Positions 51,564-59,843 of a DNA stretch of 61,831 nt are shown here, one piece after another. The notes under the pieces were generated by a model that saw only the letters and a program-made list of their open reading frames with translations, made no database searches and had not been told where the DNA came from. The translations under genes and the position numbers were made by a program. The DNA comes from Candidatus Eisenbergiella stercoravium. Lineage in GTDB: Bacteria > Bacillota > Clostridia > Lachnospirales > Lachnospiraceae. Where the stretch lies: the NCBI GenBank assembly GCA_019113175.1, contig DXHY01000065.1:1-61831 (forward strand). Reading direction: 5' to 3'. How positions within the stretch are numbered: the stretch's first letter is position 1; each line of letters starts with the position of its first letter.

Positions 51564-51585
51564 CTGATGTAAGTCCTTACATCAG
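51564..51585. promoter_or_regulatory. LacI-type operator at the GH28-GH2 promoter
   Basis: A perfect palindrome of ten plus ten bases around TC (CTGATGTAAG-TC-CTTACATCAG). It is the best of three matching sites; the others control uxaA and uxaC. It lies at about +6 to +27 of the transcript, so binding would repress. Confidence 0.85.
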
Positions 51586-51642
51586 CCGATGCGGTCATTT
51601 CCGGGCCGCAACACAATAATTTTTACGGAGGGAAAAGAGGAC

Positions 51643-53154
51643 ATGAAACTGATCCTTGCGCCTTCGGCGCAGACAGACACAAGCATCGCGGTGGTATGGG
51701 ACAAGCCGGAGGATGCAGACAATATTGAGGAGTATGTGCTGTACTTAAACGGCAGAGAGGCCGCCCGGGTGAAGGAAACGGATTATACCTTTGAAAACCT
51801 TACGCCGGATACGGAGTACACCATCCGTCTTGGCGCGGTGATGAAGGAGGGGTTTCTTCCCCAGAGCAACCTGGTGACGGCGAGAACCAGGAAAAAGCCT
51901 CAGGTGTTTGATGTAACCGCATTCGGAGCTGTGGGAGATGGAACTGCCATGAACACACAGGCCATTCAGAACGCCATCGATGCCTGCACGCCGGGCGGTA
52001 TGGTCTATGTGCCGGAGGGCGTCTTTTTAACCGGCGCGCTTTTTTTAAAAAGCGATATGACCCTTTATGTGGAAAAGGGCGGAAGGCTCCTTGGCAGCGA
52101 CAGACCGGAGGACTATCCGTTGATGACGTATCTGTATGAGGGCAGGCAGCAGCTTTGCCATGCCAGCCTGATCAATACGAAGGAAGAGAAAGGCCGGGGG
52201 CACGACATCACCATTGCCGGAGGCGGAACCATCGACGGAAACGGAAACGCGCTGCTGAAGGCGGAACTGGATGGCGGGCAGGGCAGACGGGGAAATCTGA
52301 TCTGCTTAAGGAATGTGGACGGAGTTTATATGAAGGATATCACGGCCCGTCAGTCGCCCTTCTGGTGCGTCCACATGATTTACTGCAATCATATCAGCAT
52401 GAACCGTGTCACCATCAACAGCAGGTGCGATGAAAACGGGAACCGTTACGGCAATATTTTCAATGGAGACGGTTTTGATCCGGATTCCTGCCGGGATGTC
52501 TGCCTGTTCCATTCCGACATCACCAGTCAGGACGACTGCATTGCGGTCAAGTCCGGAAGGGATGAGGAGGGCCGCGCGGTGGGAATCCCCTCCGAAGATA
52601 TCCGTATCACCAACTGCAGCTTTCATTCCGGTTTCGGCGTGGCCATGGGAAGCGAGATGGCGGGCGGCATCCGCAATGTGCTGGTGCAGGACTGCACCTT
52701 TACCGATTCCTTTTCCATCGCCAGCGTGAAGGCGCCCAGGGGAAGAGGGGCATTTATCGAAAACGTGCTTTATGACAACTGCCGTCTGGTTAACCGGGAT
52801 GAGAGCATCAAGAGCACCAGGTGGTTCAAGGGAGCCATTTATCTGGACTATTTTTACGGGGAAGACGACTATGATCCGGCCAGCCCCATGCCTGTGGGAG
52901 AGGGAACGAGCATCATCCAGGACATCGTTTTCAGAAATATCGACCTGGAAACGGTCGAGGGCAATGCGGTCTATCTCGTCGGCCTTCCGGAAAGCCCGGC
53001 GCGCCGCATCTGCCTGGAAAATGTAACGGCGAAGGGAAAGTGGGGGATGTACGCGGAAAACGTGGAAGGGCTCTTCATGAAAAATGTGTCTGTGGAAGCC
53101 GAAGAGGGAGACGACGTGCGCATGAAGCGGGTGAAAGGCGTTGTGATCCGGTAA
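51643..53154 (+). CDS. GH28 polygalacturonase-family hydrolase with N-terminal Fn3-like domain
   Basis: A 503-residue glycoside hydrolase. Residues 1-85 look like a fibronectin-III-like domain (SIAVVWDKPEDADNIEEYVLY...TPDTEYTIRL). A right-handed beta-helix of family GH28 follows: FDVTAFGAVGDGT, then catalytic acids in NGDGFDPD (Asp276) and SQDDCIAVKSG (Asp297, Asp298), SGFGVAMGSEMAGG in place of GHG, and SVKAPRGRG. The family hydrolyses galacturonan or rhamnogalacturonan, and this variant is typical of exo-acting clostridial members. No signal peptide, so it would cut imported oligogalacturonides. It forms an operon with the GH2 gene and carries the uxa-type operator. Confidence 0.92.
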   Translation: MKLILAPSAQTDTSIAVVWDKPEDADNIEEYVLYLNGREAARVKETDYTFENLTPDTEYTIRLGAVMKEGFLPQSNLVTARTRKKPQVFDVTAFGAVGDGTAMNTQAIQNAIDACTPGGMVYVPEGVFLTGALFLKSDMTLYVEKGGRLLGSDRPEDYPLMTYLYEGRQQLCHASLINTKEEKGRGHDITIAGGGTIDGNGNALLKAELDGGQGRRGNLICLRNVDGVYMKDITARQSPFWCVHMIYCNHISMNRVTINSRCDENGNRYGNIFNGDGFDPDSCRDVCLFHSDITSQDDCIAVKSGRDEEGRAVGIPSEDIRITNCSFHSGFGVAMGSEMAGGIRNVLVQDCTFTDSFSIASVKAPRGRGAFIENVLYDNCRLVNRDESIKSTRWFKGAIYLDYFYGEDDYDPASPMPVGEGTSIIQDIVFRNIDLETVEGNAVYLVGLPESPARRICLENVTAKGKWGMYAENVEGLFMKNVSVEAEEGDDVRMKRVKGVVIR

Positions 53155-53167
53155 AGGGGAAAAGAGC

Positions 53168-55702
53168 ATGAGAAAAATATTAAATCTGAATCAAAACTGG
53201 CAGTTTGCCCTGCAGAAGCCGGGAATGGAAAAAGAGGGACTTGTGTTTACGCAGGTGACGCTGCCCCACGACTGGATGATTTCCTGTCCCTTTGACCGGA
53301 ACATGAAGCAGGGGGAAGCCCAGGGCTTTTTTGACCGCTGGGGAACGGGCTGGTACCGGCGCACGCTGCTGCTGGAAAAGAAGCCGGAGACGGTTTACCG
53401 CCTGCGTTTTGACGGGGTGTATGAAAACAGCCGGGTGACGGTGAATGGAACTTACGTGGGAGGCAGAAAATACGGCTACAGCACGTTCACACTGGATGTG
53501 ACGGACGCGCTTGCGGACGGAGAAAATGAGATTCTGGTGGAGGTGGACAACACCACGGCTCCGGTGGACCGGTGGTATACGGGAGCCGGTATCTACAGAA
53601 GCGTATGGCTGGAATGTCTGCCGGAAAGGCATCTGGAGCGGGATGAGGTATGCGTGGAAACGCGCATGGAAACCGGATTGAAAAACGGAGAGGAAGAAAA
53701 GACCGTCTGTCAGACTGCCAGGCAGATTGCCATGCTTACCGTGTATCCGGGCTGCGAAGGCCGGGTGCGCGCTCTGCTGCGGGAGGCCCGCGGGAATGCC
53801 GGAGCAGAGGATGCAGGGGAAAAAACAGAAAGAACGCCCGGAACGGCCGCCCCTCTTCCCGTTATTGCACAGGCTGAAGGAGAAGGGCCCCTTACCCTGC
53901 GTGTGCCGGATTATCAGGCCTGGAGCGATCGAAACCCGAAGCTCTATGAGCTGACTTTACAGCTTCTGGCGCAGGATACGGCAGGCGGGGAAGGAGAGAA
54001 GGGTGAATCAGACCTGTCTGGCATTACGGATGAGCTGACCATTCCTGTGGGCTTTCGCAGCGTGGAGGTGTCTGCGAACAGGGGCCTTTTCATCAACGGA
54101 GAGTCCGTGAAGCTGAAGGGCGTCTGCGTCCATCAGGATATCAGCTGCTTCGGCACCGCTGTCACGAAGGAGCTGTGGCGGGAGCGCCTGCTTTCCCTGA
54201 AGGAGATCGGCTGCAATGCCATCCGTCTGGCTCATCATCTGTATCTGCCGGAAATGCTGGAACTGTGCGACGAGCTTGGCTTCTATGTCTATGAGGAGGC
54301 CTTTGACAAGTGGACGGGCGGCGCCTACGGACGGTTTTATGAAACGGAGTGGGAGAAGGATCTGACCTGCATGGTGAAGCGGGACAGAAACCATCCCTGC
54401 ATTCTGTTCTGGGGCGTGGGAAACGAGGTGGAAAACCAGTCCTACCCTTCCATGCTGGAACGGCTGGAAAAGCATGTGCAGACGGTGAAGGCGCTGGATC
54501 CCGCAAGGCCGGTGAGCCTTGCCATGAATCCCCATTTCGCCTACCCCACAGAAGAAGTGGATATGTCCAAGGTGGAGGACATCCAGCAGTTTGTGGATGA
54601 GATGAAAACGGGGGAAATCTTTGACGTGGACGACCGTATCCGCCAGATCGCAAAGATAGCGGAAAAGGTGGATTTCTTAAGCTGCAACTATCAGGAACAG
54701 TGGTATGAGAGAATCCATGAACTGATTCCAGACAAGGCTATTCTGGGAACGGAAACCTATCTGTTTTTCCGGGGAGAGGGGCCGCGTTTTCAGAATTTTT
54801 CCGAGGAATGTCCCTGGATGGACGTGGTGGAAAAGGATTACTGTATGGGCGGCTTTATCTGGACGGGCATCGACTACTGGGGAGAGTCCATGTGCTGGCC
54901 CGCAAAGGGCTGGTCAGGCGCTTTGTTCGCTGCCGACATGGAAAAACGTCCTGCAGCCTGGCAGTACCGGAGCTACTGGACTAGGGAGCCTATGGTGCAC
55001 TTCGCTGTGCTGGACGGCTCCCTGCCCGACGAGGGCGTAAAAGAGCACTGGGACAGCCCGTCCTATGTGACCCACTGGGAGTTTCCCTGGCTGCAGCGGG
55101 CGGTGATCCCTTTCCGGATTGCCACTAACTGTGAGCAGGTCCGGATCATTCTGAACGAGGGCCGCATCGCGGAGGACGGAAAAACCTCTCTGGAAAAGGA
55201 ATATTCCCTGCGGCCTGTGAAGGAATATCAGGGCGGCCTGGTGAAGGGGTATCTCCCCTGGATGCCGGGAACGGTGACGGTGATCGGAATGAACGGCGGA
55301 AAAGAGGTCTGCCGCCAGGTCGTGGAGACGCCGGGAATCGCCGTCCGTCTCGCTTTTGAGCAGGAGGAACGGGAGATCACGCTCTCCAGAGTGGATACGG
55401 ACAGGGAAGAAAATCAGCCACAGCCTTACCGGATGCTGTGCAAGGTCCGCGCCTTTGATGCGGAAGGCCGTCCGGTGTTCCGGGAGAGCGCGAAGGTGAC
55501 CTTCGTGGTGGAAGGGCCTGCCCGCCTGATTGGCGTGGACAACGGTGATATCAAGAGCGCGGAGGCGCCGAACGGCGGTTCTATCCATCTTTATCGGGGA
55601 AGAGCTGACGCGGGGATTCTCATCACAGGCCCTGGCAGGGTGAAGCTTACCGCATATGCTGCCGGAATACAGTCCGCAGGCTGCGTAATCGCTGCTTTGT
55701 AA
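53168..55702 (+). CDS. GH2 beta-glycosidase (beta-galactosidase/beta-glucuronidase type)
   Basis: An 844-residue cytoplasmic GH2 enzyme. The N-terminal sugar-binding jelly roll contains LPHDWMI and GTGWYRR; an Ig-like domain holds a low-complexity insert near residues 205-235. The catalytic TIM barrel has FWGVGNEVENQ with acid/base Glu420 and LGTETYLFF with nucleophile Glu529, and two beta domains follow. Whether galactosides, glucuronides or galacturonides are cut is not decidable; pairing with GH28 favours a pectin side chain. It starts 13 bases after the GH28 stop. Confidence 0.92.
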   Translation: MRKILNLNQNWQFALQKPGMEKEGLVFTQVTLPHDWMISCPFDRNMKQGEAQGFFDRWGTGWYRRTLLLEKKPETVYRLRFDGVYENSRVTVNGTYVGGRKYGYSTFTLDVTDALADGENEILVEVDNTTAPVDRWYTGAGIYRSVWLECLPERHLERDEVCVETRMETGLKNGEEEKTVCQTARQIAMLTVYPGCEGRVRALLREARGNAGAEDAGEKTERTPGTAAPLPVIAQAEGEGPLTLRVPDYQAWSDRNPKLYELTLQLLAQDTAGGEGEKGESDLSGITDELTIPVGFRSVEVSANRGLFINGESVKLKGVCVHQDISCFGTAVTKELWRERLLSLKEIGCNAIRLAHHLYLPEMLELCDELGFYVYEEAFDKWTGGAYGRFYETEWEKDLTCMVKRDRNHPCILFWGVGNEVENQSYPSMLERLEKHVQTVKALDPARPVSLAMNPHFAYPTEEVDMSKVEDIQQFVDEMKTGEIFDVDDRIRQIAKIAEKVDFLSCNYQEQWYERIHELIPDKAILGTETYLFFRGEGPRFQNFSEECPWMDVVEKDYCMGGFIWTGIDYWGESMCWPAKGWSGALFAADMEKRPAAWQYRSYWTREPMVHFAVLDGSLPDEGVKEHWDSPSYVTHWEFPWLQRAVIPFRIATNCEQVRIILNEGRIAEDGKTSLEKEYSLRPVKEYQGGLVKGYLPWMPGTVTVIGMNGGKEVCRQVVETPGIAVRLAFEQEEREITLSRVDTDREENQPQPYRMLCKVRAFDAEGRPVFRESAKVTFVVEGPARLIGVDNGDIKSAEAPNGGSIHLYRGRADAGILITGPGRVKLTAYAAGIQSAGCVIAAL

Positions 55703-55766
55703 GCGGACGGGCAGCGATCCGGGCTTCGGATACCGGTGGTTTCAGGTGCTGATGTCCGCCGGCTTA

Positions 55767-55797
55767 CAAGTGCCGGTCACACGCTGACCGGCACTTG
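55767..55797 (+). terminator. Hairpin after the GH2 gene
   Basis: A perfect 13-bp stem (CAAGTGCCGGTCA and complement) with a five-base loop. There is no T-run, so termination is likely but not certain. 55703-56008 has no gene. Confidence 0.6.
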
Positions 55798-55837
55798 CCT
55801 GAATCCGATCCGCCTGAATCCGGTCCGAAAAAATCGA

Positions 55838-55866
55838 TTGACATTTCAGCCTTCTTTGTTTATGAT
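55838..55866 (+). promoter_or_regulatory. Promoter of the intact Rpn gene
   Basis: TTGACA (55838-55843), 17-bp spacer and TATGAT (55861-55866). A CGGCAGGC/GCCTGCCG hairpin lies in the leader at 55961-55988, just before AAAGGGAGG. Confidence 0.8.
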
Positions 55867-56008
55867 GATTCCATCAACAACATATCTGACGATCTGCGTT
55901 ATTCTTTTGGCGAGTCTGCCGTATTTACACAGAGGTTGGAAAACAACAGAAAAAGGAAAACGGCAGGCCGGTTTTTGTATGCCTGCCGGGAAAGGGAGGC
56001 TGTAGAAA

Positions 56009-57013
56009 TTGGGTGAAAAGAATGATGCCATTCTGCGTTATCTGGAGGACATTGCCCGGTTCGCCGATCTGATGAACGGCGCTGTGTTCGGCGGCATTCA
56101 GGCGGTGGATCCGGGACAGCTTGAGGACGCGTCGGAGCACTATACTGAAAGGGACGGAAAGGGGCGGAATATAAAATACCACGGCCGTACCCGTGATATC
56201 ATCCGACGGGTCAGAAACGGAGAAAGCATTCTGAGGCTGGTGGCGCTGGAAGCGCAGGAAACGGTGGATTACGGAATGCCGCTTCGCTGCATGAACTATG
56301 ACGTGCAGGAATATCTGCGCCAGACGAGGGCGATTCAGAAGGAGAATGAGAAGGCGGGGAACTACCGGAACGCCTCAGAGCGGCTTGGGAGGATGCGGAA
56401 CATGGACCGTCTGATCCCCGTTTATACCGTATGTCTGTATCACGGAACCGATCCCTGGGACGGTCCCCTGCATCTGAGCGACATGATGCGTTTTGAAAAA
56501 GGGGATGCCTTCCGTGGACTATTCTGCGATTATCCGATGATCCTGATCCGGGCGGATGAGCCGATGGATTATGGGGCATTCCGGACTTCCCTGAGAGAAC
56601 TGCTTGCGGTGCTTCCCTTCCGGAAGGACCGAAGGGAGATGAGAAAGTTTATCGGAGAGCAGGAGGCGTACCGGAAACTGGACAGGGACACGCTGGAGGC
56701 GATAGCGGTGATGACGGACAACAGGCAGCTTCTGGAGAAGGCGGAGGACTACCGGAACGAGAAAGGGGAATACAATATGTATGAGGAAATGGGCAGCTTT
56801 TTTATGGACGGGGTAGAAGAAGGACGCGAGGAAGGAAGGGAAGAAGGAAGAGAAGAAGGAATCCGGGCGATGATTCTGGACAATCTGGAAAACGGAGGCA
56901 GCCGGGAGCAGATACAGAAAAAACTGGAAAAGTACTTTGGAATGTCGGAAAAAAGGGCGGCAGAATATCTGGAGCATTTTTTACAGGAAATTGGATGCCT
57001 GTCCGCAATTTAG
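56009..57013 (+). CDS. Rpn-family recombination-promoting nuclease/putative transposase
   Basis: A 334-residue protein of the Rpn/PD-(D/E)XK family, proteins related to transposases and shown in E. coli to have DNA endonuclease activity that promotes recombination. Blocks include FADLMNGAVFGGIQAVDP, LRLVALEAQETVDYGMPLR (core region), RLIPVYTVCLYHGTDPWDGP and AIAVMTDNRQLLEKAEDY. An EEGREEGREEG coiled repeat and a C-terminal three-helix end follow. TTG at 56009 with GGGAGG nine bases upstream is the likely start, conserved in the decayed copy at 48723. It is the only full copy among four relatives here. Confidence 0.88.
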   Translation: MGEKNDAILRYLEDIARFADLMNGAVFGGIQAVDPGQLEDASEHYTERDGKGRNIKYHGRTRDIIRRVRNGESILRLVALEAQETVDYGMPLRCMNYDVQEYLRQTRAIQKENEKAGNYRNASERLGRMRNMDRLIPVYTVCLYHGTDPWDGPLHLSDMMRFEKGDAFRGLFCDYPMILIRADEPMDYGAFRTSLRELLAVLPFRKDRREMRKFIGEQEAYRKLDRDTLEAIAVMTDNRQLLEKAEDYRNEKGEYNMYEEMGSFFMDGVEEGREEGREEGREEGIRAMILDNLENGGSREQIQKKLEKYFGMSEKRAAEYLEHFLQEIGCLSAI

Positions 57014-57124
57014 GGTTCCTTCGCTTGCTGCTGTCCACTGGCTTTCCGGCAGGATTGACAGGTCTGCAGAACCGGCATGCCTTGCCGGAACCGGATTCCT
57101 GTGATATGATGGAGCAGATCGATG

Positions 57125-57175
57125 ATCCGCTGCAGAGATGAGACCTGAAGGGGGTTGTTTCTGCAGCGGATTTTT
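57125..57175 (+). terminator. Terminator of the Rpn gene
   Basis: A 12-bp stem (ATCCGCTGCAGA/TCTGCAGCGGAT) followed by TTTTT. Confidence 0.88.
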
Positions 57176-57179
57176 CATA

Positions 57180-57308
57180 TGACAGGAAAGTTCCTTTCCT
57201 GTCACATGAAAACTTCGATTACACTGTGGCGGAATGGAAGATGTCGCTTACGCGACCCGCCATGCAGGCAATCTTCGATTGCCGGTAGAATCCCGCAGAG
57301 GGGATTCT
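57180..57308. repeat. Four tandem hairpins before the sirtuin-like gene
   Basis: Inverted repeats at 57180-57204 (11-bp stem, TTC loop), 57243-57256 (GTCGC/GCGAC, TTAC loop, with an outer GGCGG/CCGCC pair), 57267-57283 (GGCAATC/GATTGCC, TTC loop) and 57287-57308 (AGAATCCC/GGGATTCT), followed by a T-rich run. With the terminator they fill 57014-57348, which has no gene. Confidence 0.88.
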
Positions 57309-57348
57309 TTTTCAAAATTTCCAATACGGGAAACGGAGAGGAGTACAG

Positions 57349-58116
57349 ATGACGAAGGAAATTCGGGAAAAAATCGCGGATGCGCAGATGGTCCTCGTGG
57401 GGATCGGAAAGGAACTGGAAGAAAAATATCACGGGATGGAGCAGGATGCCGGATATATGCGGCTGCGGGCTCAGGCGGAAGAAGGAGAACAGGCGGATGT
57501 CCTGGAGCAGTATCTCCGGCTCGCCTGGCTGAAGGACCATCCGGATGACCGTAAAAAACAGGCCTATCAGGCGCTGGCTGACCTGCTTTCCGGGAAAAAC
57601 TATTTTCTTGTCACCCTCTGTACAGACGACGCCGTATTTGGAACCGGACTGGACGAGGGACGGATTGTGGCCCCCTGCGGCAGCTTCAGAAGACTTCAGT
57701 GTGCGGAAAGCAATGAAATTTACTCCGATTCCGACCTCTGGGAAAAGCCGGTAGAACAGATTCGGGGAGGAGCGCCTCTTTCGGATATCGAATTTCCCCG
57801 CTGTCCCGCATGCGGCCGCCTGCTCGCCTTCAATCAGATCACTACGCCCGGTTATCTGGAGGAAGGGTATCTGCCTCAGTGGGAAAAATATCAGAAGTGG
57901 CTGCAGGGGACGCTGAATCACAGGCTCTGCATTCTGGAGCTGGGAGCGGGGGTGGAATATCCTTCCGTAATCCGTTTCCCTTTTGAGCGTGTAGCGTTTT
58001 TCAATCAGAAGTCGGAACTGATCCGGGTGCACAGCAGACTGTACCAGATGACGGCTGAACTGAAGGACAGAGGCACGCCCATTCAGGCGGATCCGGTGGA
58101 TTTTCTGCTGGAATAA
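57349..58116 (+). CDS. SIR2-superfamily-like protein, degenerate NAD-binding motif
   Basis: A 255-residue protein resembling the SirTM branch of sirtuins (NAD-dependent ADP-ribosyl or deacyl transferases). KNYFLVTLCTDDAVFGTGLD aligns with the YFVLTTNVD segment, GSFRRLQCAE and CPACGRLLAFNQ give zinc-ligand-like cysteines, and LELGAGVEYPSVIRFPFERVAF matches the last Rossmann strand. The N-terminal glycine-rich GAG-x-S loop is replaced by VLVGIGKELEEKY, and no macro-domain or lipoylation partner is adjacent. It may be an inactive or re-purposed sirtuin. GGAGAGGAG precedes the ATG. Confidence 0.65.
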   Translation: MTKEIREKIADAQMVLVGIGKELEEKYHGMEQDAGYMRLRAQAEEGEQADVLEQYLRLAWLKDHPDDRKKQAYQALADLLSGKNYFLVTLCTDDAVFGTGLDEGRIVAPCGSFRRLQCAESNEIYSDSDLWEKPVEQIRGGAPLSDIEFPRCPACGRLLAFNQITTPGYLEEGYLPQWEKYQKWLQGTLNHRLCILELGAGVEYPSVIRFPFERVAFFNQKSELIRVHSRLYQMTAELKDRGTPIQADPVDFLLE

Positions 58117-58138
58117 AAATGCCGGAGAAATGCGGCGC

Positions 58139-58167
58139 TTGCGTTCTGACAGTGGATATGCTATACT
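58139..58167 (+). promoter_or_regulatory. Promoter of hisH-hisF
   Basis: TTGCGT (58139-58144), 17-bp spacer and TATACT (58162-58167). Confidence 0.65.
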
Positions 58168-58208
58168 GCGTTAATGAGATAAAGTAAAAACTGGAAAGGA
58201 ATACACGG

Positions 58209-58814
58209 ATGATAGCAATCATCGATTATGATGCGGGAAACATAAAAAGCGTGGAAAAGGCGGTTCATTATTTGGGAAAGAAAGCTGTGGTCACCTCCGA
58301 TCCAAACGAGATTCTGTCCGCAGACCGGGTGATTCTGCCCGGAGTGGGAGCCTTCGGGGACGCGATGAAGCGGCTTCATGACCTGGGGCTGGTGGATGTG
58401 ATCCGCAGAGCGGTACAGCAGGAAACGCCCTTCCTCGGCATCTGTCTGGGACTGCAGCTTTTGTTTGAAAAAAGTGAAGAGAGTCCGGGAGTTGCAGGTC
58501 TGGGTCTGCTGCGGGGAGAAATCCTACGCCTTCCGGACATCCCCGGCCTGAAGGTTCCTCATATTGGCTGGAACTCCCTGAAATACCCCAATCCGGGCAG
58601 GCTGTTTCGCGGCATCCCGGAGGATTCCTATGTGTATTTTGTCCACTCCTACTATCTGAAGGCACAGGATGAGGGAATTGTAACGGCCACGACGGAGTAC
58701 GGCATACTGGTGCATGCCTCCATAGAGAGCGGAAATCTGTTTGCCTGTCAGTTCCATCCGGAGAAGAGCTCTGAAACGGGCCTGACGATTCTTGAAAACT
58801 TTCTTTCCATATAA
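58209..58814 (+). CDS. hisH: Imidazole glycerol phosphate synthase, glutaminase subunit
   Basis: A 201-residue class I glutamine amidotransferase that supplies ammonia to HisF in histidine synthesis. The catalytic triad is Cys79 (GICLGLQLL), His183 and Glu185 (FHPEKSS); the oxyanion-loop PGVGAFGDAM is present. It has its own promoter and a GGAAAGGA site. hisF follows after 133 bases filled by four hairpins. Other his genes are not in the window. Confidence 0.96.
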   Translation: MIAIIDYDAGNIKSVEKAVHYLGKKAVVTSDPNEILSADRVILPGVGAFGDAMKRLHDLGLVDVIRRAVQQETPFLGICLGLQLLFEKSEESPGVAGLGLLRGEILRLPDIPGLKVPHIGWNSLKYPNPGRLFRGIPEDSYVYFVHSYYLKAQDEGIVTATTEYGILVHASIESGNLFACQFHPEKSSETGLTILENFLSI

Positions 58815-58824
58815 AAATAGAAGA

Positions 58825-58943
58825 GCTGTCCTGCGGACAGCGGAAACAGAGGCGGATGAAACCTGCAGGGTTTCATCCTGAGAATTGGCCAGTGGGCCAA
58901 TTCCTTTGATAAAAAGCTGTCCTGCGGACAGCGGAAACAGAGG
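58825..58943. repeat. Four tandem hairpins between hisH and hisF with duplicated leader module
   Basis: Inverted repeats at 58825-58841 and 58916-58932 (both GCTGTCC/GGACAGC, TGC loop), 58854-58878 (10-bp stem, five-base loop) and 58882-58903 (GAATTGGCC/GGCCAATTC, AGTG loop). The outer hairpin plus its GGAAACAGAGG tail is an exact 28-bp duplication (58825-58852 and 58916-58943); the second copy supplies the hisF ribosome site. Confidence 0.93.
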
Positions 58944-58947
58944 AAGC

Positions 58948-59709
58948 ATGTATACAAAGAGAATTATTCCCTGTCTGGACGTGAATAACGGACGTGTGGT
59001 AAAAGGCGTTAATTTTGTCAATCTGCAGGATGCGGGCGATCCGGTGGAGATTGCTGCGGCCTACGATAAGGCGGGAGCGGACGAGCTGGTGTTTCTGGAT
59101 ATCACCGCATCTTCTGACGGCAGAAAAACGGTGGCGGATATGGTGCGCCGCGTTGCGGAGCGGGTTTTCATTCCCTTTACGGTGGGCGGCGGAATCCGAA
59201 CGGTGGAGGATTTCCGGGCCCTGCTGCGGGAAGGTGCGGACAAAATATCCGTCAATTCATCAGCTATTGACCGGCCGGAGCTGATCCGTGAGGCGGCGGA
59301 CAAGTTCGGAAGCCAGTGCGTGGTTGTGGCCATCGATGCGAAGCGCCGCGCGGACGGAAGCGGCTGGAATATCTATAAGCACGGCGGCAGGATCGATACA
59401 GGAATCGATGCGCTCGCCTGGACGGAAAAGGTGTATCAGCTGGGAGCGGGCGAGATTCTTTTGACCAGTATGGACTGTGACGGCACAAAGGCCGGCTACG
59501 ATATCGAGCTGACAAAACAGGTGTCCGGCCTGGTTCCCATCCCGGTGATTGCTTCCGGCGGAGCGGGAAGGCCGGAGCATTTTTACGACGCGCTCACGGA
59601 GGGCGGGGCGGAAGCGGCCCTTGCGGCTTCCCTGTTCCATTATAAGGAGCTCACTATTCGGGAAGTGAAGGAATATCTGAGAGAACGGGGCGTATCCGTG
59701 CGGCTGTAA
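58948..59709 (+). CDS. hisF: Imidazole glycerol phosphate synthase, cyclase subunit
   Basis: A 253-residue TIM-barrel cyclase that partners HisH. It begins [23 protein letters not shown]; the catalytic aspartates are in CLDV near residue 11 and in [25 protein letters not shown] and [11 protein letters not shown] are the phosphate-binding loops. The upstream open frame from 58885 runs through hairpin leader; ACAGAGG and the ATG at 58948 define the start. Confidence 0.96.
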   Translation: MYTKRIIPCLDVNNGRVVKGVNFVNLQDAGDPVEIAAAYDKAGADELVFLDITASSDGRKTVADMVRRVAERVFIPFTVGGGIRTVEDFRALLREGADKISVNSSAIDRPELIREAADKFGSQCVVVAIDAKRRADGSGWNIYKHGGRIDTGIDALAWTEKVYQLGAGEILLTSMDCDGTKAGYDIELTKQVSGLVPIPVIASGGAGRPEHFYDALTEGGAEAALAASLFHYKELTIREVKEYLRERGVSVRL

Positions 59710-59843
59710 AAAAAGTCCCATGCGCTGCAAACGTGCGGTGATCACAACGAGAACAGGCGGCTGTGACGATACCTCTTTCATAATGAGGCGTTTTTTAAAG
59801 CCTCTCTAAAACCCGGAAATATGAGAAAAAGGAATTCAGAAAA

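Noticed and set aside
55767-55797. Attachment or inversion site
   Set aside because: A single perfect inverted repeat directly after an operon is better explained as a terminator; no recombinase gene and no partner repeat.
58209-59709. A complete histidine operon
   Set aside because: Only hisH and hisF are present; flanking genes are unrelated (sirtuin-like protein, ung).
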